Assembly: GCA_029975275.1 (NCBI GenBank)
Contig: JARKPN010000101.1
Span: 104,050-168,049, forward strand
DNA length: 64,000 nt
Origin: Geobacteraceae bacterium
Lineage (GTDB): Bacteria; Desulfobacterota; Desulfuromonadia; Geobacterales; Geobacteraceae
Reading direction: 5' to 3'
Part shown: positions 55,304 through 62,279 of the stretch, piece after piece
Numbering within the stretch: the first letter of the stretch is position 1
How the letters are laid out: every line of letters begins with the position of its first letter
Program-made: the position numbers and the translations under genes
Notes under the pieces: generated by a model
Database searches by the model: none
Seen by the model: only the letters and a program-made list of their open reading frames with translations
Told to the model about the DNA's origin: nothing

Positions 55304-56463
55304 GGAGAACAAATCGGGAAATACCCTATCATGGTTTCGAACAGGGACCCATCCGACCGCCCAGCGAGGCGGGGAGCCTGCTGGTGCGTGTGACCAGGAA
55401 CTGCCACTGGAACCGTTGCGGCTTCTGCCCGATCTACAAGGGTGCCCCCTTCTCCATCCGTCCGTCCTGGCACGTGCTGCGGGACCTTGACTCGGTGGCA
55501 CGTCACGTGGAGACCCTCACCCTCCTTTCGGCCGGTACGGGCATCCTCATGGAAGAGGGCGTACGGGAGGCGTTCAACGCCCTGCCGCCGGAGGAGACCA
55601 CCCCCTTCCGGGCCGCGCTCTCCTGGTTCCTGGCCGGCATGGAGTCGGTCTTTCTCCAGGACGCCGACAGCCTGGTGGTCCGTACCGCCGGCCTCATCCC
55701 GATCCTGGACCGTCTGAAAGAGCTCTTCCCCGGGATAAAGCGGATTACCTCCTACAGCCGCTCGGCGACCGTTGACCGCATGTCCGCCGTGGATCTGCGC
55801 TCGCTTGCGGAGGCGGGCCTGAACCGCATCCATATCGGGATGGAATCGGGCTGCGACACGGTGCTCGCCATGACGCGCAAGGGGGCCACCAAGGAGGCCC
55901 ACGTCAGGGCGGGTCTCAAGGTGAAGGCGGCCGGAATGGAAATTTCCGAATACTATATGCCCGGGCTGGGTGGGCGCGATCTGTGGCGGGAACACGCCCG
56001 GGAGACGGCTGACGCCATGAACCGGATCAACCCGGACTTCATCAGGCTCCGCACCCTGGCCGTACCGGACCGGGCGCCCCTGGCCGAGGAGGTCCGTGCC
56101 GGGCGCTTCAGGAAGTGTCCGGACCTGCTGGTGGCCGAGGAGATACTCCTGTTTCTGGACACCCTGGAAGGTGTGACTTCCTACCTGGTCAGCGACCATG
56201 CCCTTAACCTCATCCCGGAGCTGGAGGGGAAGCTTCCCGGTGACCGGAAACGGATGACCGGCCTGGTACGGTCGTTTCTCACCATGGAGCCGGAAACCAG
56301 ATTCGTGTATCAGTTCGGCAGAAGGCTCGGGATCATCAACCGGCTCGCCGATGCCGATGACCCGGTATGCAGGGCCGATGTCCTGGCGGCCTCCGAAAGG
56401 TTTGGGGTCATCCCGGAGAACCTGGACGAAATCACCGACACGCTCATGAAGCGCTTCATCTGA
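55264..56463 (+). CDS. Radical SAM protein with CX4CX2C cluster motif
   Basis: From ATG 55264 the protein has 399 residues; an alternative start at 55300 (MRRTNREIPYHGFEQG) would be coupled to the 35-codon frame by an ATGA overlap. The cluster motif is TRNCHWNRCGFCPIYKG, with four residues between the first two cysteines where the classical motif has three. Later landmarks are IKRITSYSRSATV, LAEAGLNRIHIGMESGCDTV and YYMPGLGGRDLWREH, as in MiaB/HemN-like radical SAM barrels. There is no B12 or TRAM domain. From memory, similar CX4CX2C proteins are found in many anaerobes without known function. Its place after the PHP-glycosyltransferase hints at a shared pathway. Confidence 0.83.
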   Translation: MDFSRIILDNFPMRRTNREIPYHGFEQGPIRPPSEAGSLLVRVTRNCHWNRCGFCPIYKGAPFSIRPSWHVLRDLDSVARHVETLTLLSAGTGILMEEGVREAFNALPPEETTPFRAALSWFLAGMESVFLQDADSLVVRTAGLIPILDRLKELFPGIKRITSYSRSATVDRMSAVDLRSLAEAGLNRIHIGMESGCDTVLAMTRKGATKEAHVRAGLKVKAAGMEISEYYMPGLGGRDLWREHARETADAMNRINPDFIRLRTLAVPDRAPLAEEVRAGRFRKCPDLLVAEEILLFLDTLEGVTSYLVSDHALNLIPELEGKLPGDRKRMTGLVRSFLTMEPETRFVYQFGRRLGIINRLADADDPVCRADVLAASERFGVIPENLDEITDTLMKRFI

Positions 56464-56677
56464 TCGTTCCCTTCCGCCATGGAACCGTGGCAGGTGACCA
56501 AACGACACATACAACAAAGGCTCCCTTTTACAGGAGTCCATGATGCTGATCACGTTCTACGTGTTGCAATTCTTCCAACAGGTTATCGTCCATGCAGCTC
56601 CTGTTCTGAAAGCAAGGACCTTACGGGCGGTAATAGTGAGGGGCGCGCCGGTCTGATCGGACCAGCGGCCGTAACCT

Positions 56678-57358
56678 TTAGTGGTGGGAGGCTACAAACA
56701 TCTTGGCGTCCAGGATCATGGCGCCTTCGGGGTAAAGGGCCACGGGGTTGAGATCCATCTCTTCCAGCAGGCCGGTGGTCATCAACTCGGACACGATGAC
56801 CAGGATGCGGGCAAGGGTATCCAGGTCGCAGGGAGGCGTGCCGCGGTACCCGGTCAGAAGCCGGTACCCCCTGACACGCGCCATGAGGCGGAATGCGTCC
56901 GTCCTGGTCATGGGCGCCGGGGCGAAGGCCGTGTCCTGGAACAGTTCCACCAGGACGCCGCCGAGGCCGAACATGATCACCGGACCGAACTGGGGATCGA
57001 TGATCCCTCCCACGATGACCTCGACCCCCTGGGGGGACTGCTCCTCCACGATGACCCCTTCCACGCCGTTGATCGCCATGAGATCCGCGACTGCTTTCGA
57101 TGCCTGGTCCATATCCTGCAGTCCGAGGCGGACACCGCCCACGTCGCTCTTGGAGCGGATCACGGTGGAGGAAATCTTGGCTGCCAGTGGAAAGGCAAGT
57201 GATGACAGGTCGGGCACAGCCGCACCCCTCGGAATAAAGAGACCCCTCGGAACCGGCAGGCCCGCATCGCGCAGGAACCCCTTGACGGCGTGCTCCGGCA
57301 GGGTCTTCTCGCCCCCGTAACCGTCCAGAAAAATCAACAGGGAGTCGTTTCTGTCCAT
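56678..57358 (-). CDS. ADP-forming acyl-CoA synthetase, beta (ATP-grasp) subunit
   Basis: The 226-residue subunit has the ATP-grasp fold: VKGFLRDAGLPVPRGLFIP, AAKISSTVIRSKSDVGGVRL, IVEEQSPQGVEVIVGGI with DPQFGPVIMFGLGG, and the ending LLEEMDLNPVALYPEG. It binds ADP and receives phosphate from the alpha subunit. In family members the residue before KSDVGG is usually histidine (HKSDVGG); here it is serine. If that histidine is needed for phosphate relay, activity may differ. It is the last gene of the operon, one base after the alpha subunit gene. Confidence 0.88.
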   Translation of the reverse strand: MDRNDSLLIFLDGYGGEKTLPEHAVKGFLRDAGLPVPRGLFIPRGAAVPDLSSLAFPLAAKISSTVIRSKSDVGGVRLGLQDMDQASKAVADLMAINGVEGVIVEEQSPQGVEVIVGGIIDPQFGPVIMFGLGGVLVELFQDTAFAPAPMTRTDAFRLMARVRGYRLLTGYRGTPPCDLDTLARILVIVSELMTTGLLEEMDLNPVALYPEGAMILDAKMFVASHH

Positions 57359-57359
57359 G

Positions 57360-58703
57360 TCAGGCCATCTTCCACAACAGGGCCGCCAGGCCGCGGACCG
57401 CCCGCTCCGGCGAATGGTAAACCGGGACCCCCGCCTTTTCCAGGGGACGGGTCAACCGCGGCGCCACCCATCCCTGGGCGATGTACGCCGTGATCGGCTT
57501 GTTCACGGTGCCGTGAAACCGGACCAGATGCCCGGCAAGTCCCGGCGTCACCCCGGGCACTCCCGTGAGCGCAATCACCAGAAAGCCGTCGTAGTGGTCA
57601 CCTACTGCCGATAATGCGACCCCGTAATCGTCGATCATCACCTGTCCGGTCAGGTCCATGGGGTTGGCCACCGTATAGAACGAGGGGAACTCCCGGCGCA
57701 GCTCGTCGCGGACATTGTCCGGGAGTCCCGGGAGATCCAGACCCTGCCGGCCGCACTCGTCGGACGCCAGCACCCCGGCCCCTCCGCCGTTGGTGATGAT
57801 GCAGACCCGCTTTCCCGGAGCCGGCCGCTGGTAGGAGAGCGCTTTGGCCGCGTCAAGCAGCTCGTCGAAGCCCTCGACCTCGCGCAGACCGCAGTGGTCC
57901 ATCAGGGAGCGGAACACCCGGTAGTTCCCGGCCAGCCTGCCGGTATGGGAGAATGCGGCCGCCCCCCCGCCGGCTCCTTTTCCGGCCTTCAGGATCAGGA
58001 GAGGTTTCCGTCCGGACAGACGTCGGGCCGCGTCGAGGAAGCGCCTGCCGTCTCCCACCGACTCCAGATAAGAGACCACCACCGAGGTATCCTCGTCCTC
58101 TGCCAGGTAATCGAAGAAATCCGGTGCGTCCAGATCCGCAGCATTGCCGTAGTTTACCGCCTTGGATACGCCGATATTGGCAATCCTGGCGGCGTCCAGC
58201 AGCGACATCAGCACGGCCCCGCTCTGGGAGACGATTGCCAGGTTTCCCCTCCTGGGCCGTCTCAGGCGCGCATGGGGAACAAACATGGTGTCGAGCCGGT
58301 GACGGGGGGTGAAGATGCCGATGCAGTTGGGTCCCACCAGCCGCATCCCGGCCTCCCCTGCGATGCATACTATCTGCTGCTGGAGCCCCGCCTCTCCGAT
58401 CTCGGCGAAACCGGCGCTGACGATGAGCGCGAAACGGGCCCTGCCCCGGTGGGCCGCCAGAATGTCCGGCACTTCGGCCGCCGGACGCATGATAACCGAA
58501 AGGTCCACCTTCTCCGGAAGCTCCGAGGCCGACGGGTAAGCCCGGAGGCCCATGATTTCGCCGTACCTGGGGTTTACCGGGTATACGGCCCCCTTCAAAC
58601 CCAGAAGGTTACGCAACGCGATCCCTCCCAGCTTGTCCGGATCGGGAGAGGCACCCACCAAGGCTATACTTTTCGGGGAAAAGAGGCGATCGAGGTCGGT
58701 CAT
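57360..58703 (-). CDS. ADP-forming acyl-CoA synthetase, alpha (CoA-binding) subunit
   Basis: The 447-residue subunit has the succinyl-CoA-synthetase-like CoA-binding domain (SIALVGASPDPDKLGGIALR), the second domain with MRLVGPNCIGIF and NLAIVSQSGAVLMSLLD, and the phospho-histidine segment GGGAAAFSHTGRLAGNY. It ends with ITNGGGAGVLASDECGRQGL. Such enzymes turn an acyl-CoA, ADP and phosphate into acid, CoA and ATP. Alpha and beta subunits are separate genes. The start overlaps the E2 stop by four bases, tying it to the dehydrogenase. Confidence 0.91.
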   Translation of the reverse strand: MTDLDRLFSPKSIALVGASPDPDKLGGIALRNLLGLKGAVYPVNPRYGEIMGLRAYPSASELPEKVDLSVIMRPAAEVPDILAAHRGRARFALIVSAGFAEIGEAGLQQQIVCIAGEAGMRLVGPNCIGIFTPRHRLDTMFVPHARLRRPRRGNLAIVSQSGAVLMSLLDAARIANIGVSKAVNYGNAADLDAPDFFDYLAEDEDTSVVVSYLESVGDGRRFLDAARRLSGRKPLLILKAGKGAGGGAAAFSHTGRLAGNYRVFRSLMDHCGLREVEGFDELLDAAKALSYQRPAPGKRVCIITNGGGAGVLASDECGRQGLDLPGLPDNVRDELRREFPSFYTVANPMDLTGQVMIDDYGVALSAVGDHYDGFLVIALTGVPGVTPGLAGHLVRFHGTVNKPITAYIAQGWVAPRLTRPLEKAGVPVYHSPERAVRGLAALLWKMA

Positions 58704-59875
58704 ACGCTCTTGATGAACAACAGGGCCGGGTCCTCCAGGTAGCGCGCCACCCGGGTCAGGAACCTGGTGGCCTCACCGCCGTCGGTAACCCGGTGGTCGA
58801 AGGTCAGGGAGAGGGGGAGGATCTTGCGGATGGCGATCTCCCCGTTGACCACCCAGGGCCGGTCGGCTATCCTGCCGCAGCCGAGGATGGCCACGTCGGG
58901 GTAGTTGATGATGGGGGTGGCGAAACCGCCGCCGAACTGGCCGAAGTTGGTGATGGTGAAGCTGCTTCCCTTCATCTCCGACAGGGTGATGGTACGCTCC
59001 CTGGCCCGTTCCGACAGGGACAGCAGCTCCGCCGCCAGCTCAACGATGCTCTTCTTGTCCACGTCTCTCAACACCGGCACGATGAGCCCCTCGGGGGTAT
59101 CCACCGCAAAGCCGATGTTGCAGTACTTCTTCAGGACAATGGCCTCCCCCTCCCCGTCCACGGAGGCGTTCATGATCGGGTGCTCCCGCAGGGCGTGCTG
59201 GACCGCTTTGATGATGAACGGGAAGTAGGTGAGATGGATCCCCTGTCGGTCCAGCTCGGCTCTCTCCTTCACCCGCAGGGTCCAGAGCTCGGTGACGTCC
59301 ACCTCCTCCATTCCGGTGACGCAGACGGTCATCTGGTGGGACTTGAGCAGGTTCCTGGCAATGGTCCGGCGCAGACCGCGGAACGGCACCCGCTCCACGG
59401 CCCCGAACTCGTCGACCGCGGCGCCCTTCCTGTCCAAGGCAGCAAGGACGTCCTCCCGTGTGATGCTTCCCCGCGGACCGGTCCCCCTGATCCCTTCCAG
59501 CCCGACCCCTTTTTCCCTGGCCAGTGCCCGGACCGCCGGGGTGGCCAGCACCTGGGGAGGTACGGTCTCCTCGGCCTCGGGGAGCTCTCCCACCACCGAG
59601 ACCGAACGGGGCCGGGCCGGTTGCTCCTCCGCTTCCTCCGAGATGGTCAGCAGGGTCTCTCCTACCCGCACGACCTCCCCTTCGGCCCTGGCGAGTGCCA
59701 GCACCCTCCCCATTTTCGGGGTCGGGACCTCCACCACGGCCTTGTCGGTCTCCACCTCAACCACCGGCTGGTGCTCGGCAACGACGTCGCCCTCCCTGAC
59801 CAGCCATTTCCGGATCTCGGCCTCGGCGATTCCCTCTCCCAGGTCCGGCAGCTTGAACTCGAACGGCATGCTCAA
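58700..59875 (-). CDS. 2-Oxo acid dehydrogenase E2 (dihydrolipoyl acyltransferase)
   Basis: The 391-residue protein has one N-terminal lipoyl domain (about 3-78) with the lipoyl lysine in VEVETDKAVVEV. A linker and the subunit-binding domain follow (TPAVRALAREKGVGLEGIRG). The catalytic core comes last, with LSLTFDHRVTDGGEATRF carrying the HxxxDG active site. It transfers the acyl group from lipoate to CoA. Both its flanks overlap neighbouring genes by four bases. Whether the acyl group is acetyl or branched cannot be read from E2. Confidence 0.94.
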   Translation of the reverse strand: MSMPFEFKLPDLGEGIAEAEIRKWLVREGDVVAEHQPVVEVETDKAVVEVPTPKMGRVLALARAEGEVVRVGETLLTISEEAEEQPARPRSVSVVGELPEAEETVPPQVLATPAVRALAREKGVGLEGIRGTGPRGSITREDVLAALDRKGAAVDEFGAVERVPFRGLRRTIARNLLKSHQMTVCVTGMEEVDVTELWTLRVKERAELDRQGIHLTYFPFIIKAVQHALREHPIMNASVDGEGEAIVLKKYCNIGFAVDTPEGLIVPVLRDVDKKSIVELAAELLSLSERARERTITLSEMKGSSFTITNFGQFGGGFATPIINYPDVAILGCGRIADRPWVVNGEIAIRKILPLSLTFDHRVTDGGEATRFLTRVARYLEDPALLFIKSV

Positions 59876-60834
59876 TACCTCAGCAACTCCTCGACTGCCG
59901 CGCGGATCCGGGCGGCGCCGGGGAGGTAATGGTCAACCAGTTTGGCCAGGGGCACCGGGACATCCGGACCGGTCACCCGCAGGACCGGCCCACGCAGGGA
60001 GAGGATGGCCTCCTCTGCGATGGTGGCGGCCAGTTCGGCCCCGAAGCCGCAGGTCCTGGGGGCCTCGTGCACGATGACGACCCGTCCGGTCTTGTCCACC
60101 GACCTGAGAATCGTCTCGCTGTCGAACGGCGACAGGGTGAGGAGGTCGATGATCTCGGCGTCGAAATCTTCCAGGGCGCGCACCGTCCGCTCCAGCATGC
60201 TTCCCCAGGCGATCGCGGTGATCGCGCTCCCCTCCCGCACGACGCGTGCCTGACCAATGGGGATGGTATAGTCGCCGTCGGGAACCTCCTCCTTTACCAG
60301 GCGGTAGAGCCGGGTAGGCTCAAGAAATACCACCGGATCCGGATCGCGTATTGCCGATGCCAGGAGCCCCTTGGCCATAGAGGGTCCGGAAGGCACCACC
60401 ACCTTGATGCCCGGCATGTGGCAGAAAAAGGCCTCGGTGCTCTCCTCGTGGAGCTCGGGGGCCTTGATCCCGGCGCCGTAGGGGGTCCTTATCACCAGTG
60501 GACAGGAAAACCTGCCACGGGACCGGTTGCGCATTCGGGCGGCGTGGGAGAATATCTGGTCAAAAGCAGGATAGATAAACCCCATGAACTGGATCTCTGC
60601 CACCGGCCGGAGACCGTACAGGGACATGCCGATGGCGGTTCCCACGATGGCGGACTCGGCCAGGGGGGTATCCATGACCCGTTCCTCGCCGAAGCGCTCC
60701 AGCAGGCCGTCGGTGATGCGGAACACGCCGCCGTCCTTCCCCACGTCCTCGCCGAGCACCACCACCCGGTCGTCCCGCTCCATCTCCTCTCGAAGGGCCA
60801 GGTTCAAGGCCTGCACCATGTTACGCGCCGGCAT
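59872..60834 (-). CDS. 2-Oxo acid dehydrogenase E1 beta subunit
   Basis: The 320-residue subunit has typical segments ALNLALREEMERDDRVVVLG with EDVGKDGGVFRIT, DTPLAESAIVGTAIGMSLYG, MGFIYPAFDQIFSHAARMRN and VVPSGPSMAKGLLASAI, and the C-terminal HEAPRTCGFGAELAATIAEE. It pairs with the alpha subunit to bind thiamine diphosphate. Its start lies 14 bases inside the alpha gene and its stop overlaps the E2 start, giving tight stoichiometric coupling. Confidence 0.94.
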   Translation of the reverse strand: MPARNMVQALNLALREEMERDDRVVVLGEDVGKDGGVFRITDGLLERFGEERVMDTPLAESAIVGTAIGMSLYGLRPVAEIQFMGFIYPAFDQIFSHAARMRNRSRGRFSCPLVIRTPYGAGIKAPELHEESTEAFFCHMPGIKVVVPSGPSMAKGLLASAIRDPDPVVFLEPTRLYRLVKEEVPDGDYTIPIGQARVVREGSAITAIAWGSMLERTVRALEDFDAEIIDLLTLSPFDSETILRSVDKTGRVVIVHEAPRTCGFGAELAATIAEEAILSLRGPVLRVTGPDVPVPLAKLVDHYLPGAARIRAAVEELLRY

Positions 60835-61897
60835 CGTGCAGCACCTCCAGTTCCCGTGCCTGACTGGGGGTCAACCCCTCGAACACTGTGGTGAAGATGT
60901 CCCGCCGGTCGGGCAGGGGCGCGGCCTCGGCTGCGCGGACGGCGGCATCGATTATCCCGCGGGCGCGCTCATCCAGCTCACGCTGATACCCCTCCGACCA
61001 GTAACCGAGCTTTTCCAGATAGCGCCTCAACCTCTCCTGCGGATCCCGCTTCTTCCACTCCTCCACCTCGGAAGCGCTCCGGTAGCGGTCGGCATCGTCA
61101 GCGGTGGTGTGATGGGACAGCCGGTAGGTGAAACACTCGATGAAGGTGGGTCCGCCGCCGCTCCTGGCCCGCTCAAGGGCCCTGCGGGTCGCGGCGTAGA
61201 CGGCGAACACGTCGTTGCCGTCCACCTGTATCCCCTCGAAGCCGTAGGCAATGGCCTTCTGGGCCAGGGTGGCGGCCGCGGTCTGCCTAGTCCGTGGGAC
61301 CGAGATGGCCCACTGGTTGTTCTGGCAGATGAACACCACCGGAGGGCGGAACACCCCGGCCATGTTGAAGCCTTCGTGGAAATCACCCTTGGAGGTTGCC
61401 CCATCGCCGAAATAGGCAACCACCGCGACCCGGTCCCTGCGGTAACGGGCCGCCATGGCAATACCCACTGCGTGGGGGATATGGGTCCCGACCGAGACCG
61501 AGACCGGGAGCACGTTCAGCCCCTCGGGGCATGCCAGCCCCCGCTCGTCGCCGGCCCAGTACTGGAACAGCAGCGCAGGGGAATACCCCAGGGTGATGTG
61601 CACGCCGGTCTCCCGGAAGGAGGGGAGCACCCAGTCCCCCTGTTCCAGGGCAAAGGCGCTTCCAACCTGTGCGGCCTCCTGGCCGAGGATGGACGGGTAG
61701 GTGCCGATTCTCCCTTCCCGCTGGAGGCTCAGCGCCCGATCGTCGAAGGTCCTGGACAGGACCAGCAGTTCGTACATGCGCACCATGTCGTCACTGGATA
61801 AGGGGGGGAGAAGCGCCTCGTCGACGTTCCCTTCGGCATCCAGGATATCGAGGCGCGTAACTGAGAATGTTTCGATAACGGTTCGCGGCATGAACAC
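60821..61897 (-). CDS. 2-Oxo acid dehydrogenase E1 alpha subunit
   Basis: The 358-residue subunit has the thiamine-diphosphate motif YFGDGATSKGDFHEGFNMAG to NNQWAISVP, and the loop TYRLSHHTTADDADRYRSA. That loop reads HHTTADD as in branched-chain 2-oxo acid dehydrogenases and some Gram-positive-type pyruvate dehydrogenases, so pyruvate or a branched-chain 2-oxo acid are both possible. It is the first gene of the operon, with E1 beta, E2 and the ADP-forming ligase following. No E3 (dihydrolipoamide dehydrogenase) gene is present; it would be supplied from elsewhere. Confidence 0.92.
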   Translation of the reverse strand: MFMPRTVIETFSVTRLDILDAEGNVDEALLPPLSSDDMVRMYELLVLSRTFDDRALSLQREGRIGTYPSILGQEAAQVGSAFALEQGDWVLPSFRETGVHITLGYSPALLFQYWAGDERGLACPEGLNVLPVSVSVGTHIPHAVGIAMAARYRRDRVAVVAYFGDGATSKGDFHEGFNMAGVFRPPVVFICQNNQWAISVPRTRQTAAATLAQKAIAYGFEGIQVDGNDVFAVYAATRRALERARSGGGPTFIECFTYRLSHHTTADDADRYRSASEVEEWKKRDPQERLRRYLEKLGYWSEGYQRELDERARGIIDAAVRAAEAAPLPDRRDIFTTVFEGLTPSQARELEVLHDAGA

Positions 61898-61970
61898 AAG
61901 GATAGCATGGAAAGGGACATCGTCAACGAATGCCCGGATTGTACGTTTTTCAACACAAGAGTAGATATTT

Positions 61971-62179
61971 AGTTTCCATCCGGAAACCCTGGAAAAATGT
62001 TATGGGGGACGGGTCGGGGCTTTCACGGAGCCTCTCGTACGGCGTGAGTGCAATCGGGTGGCTCACGGGAAAGCGCCTGAATCCGGCAGGGTATTCTTGA
62101 TCCGGGCGGAGGATGCTGACCGATTACGAGGGGCTTCGGGGAAGCCCCGGCCCCTGTCGACACTTTCCGGATGGAAACT
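61971..62179. repeat. 209-bp element bounded by 16-bp perfect inverted repeats
   Basis: AGTTTCCATCCGGAAA at 61971-61986 is exactly repeated in reverse at 62164-62179. The 177 bases between contain two further hairpins, CGTGAG/CTCACG (62043-62067) and GGGGCTTC/GAAGCCCC (62130-62148). No protein is encoded. It lies between the dehydrogenase operon and the FecR-like gene and could be a small mobile element or a structured RNA. Confidence 0.65.
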
Positions 62180-62279
62180 CTTTAATCAGATAGGGAATCG
62201 TATCTCAATACCGGCGGCAGGCGGGTGTAAGAGGAAGTTGGGACCTTCCCGCCATTGCCCGGATGAGAGGTGTGCGCAT

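Noticed and set aside
56480..56677. Gap between the radical SAM gene and the ligase beta gene as a terminator or RNA site
   Set aside because: Only a short imperfect palindrome (GGTCTGATCGGACC) is seen, without a U-tract or a known RNA fold.
61987..62163. Cyclic di-GMP (GEMM) riboswitch before the FecR-like gene
   Set aside because: The structured core lacks the conserved GEMM sequence blocks, so I left it as an unassigned inverted-repeat element.
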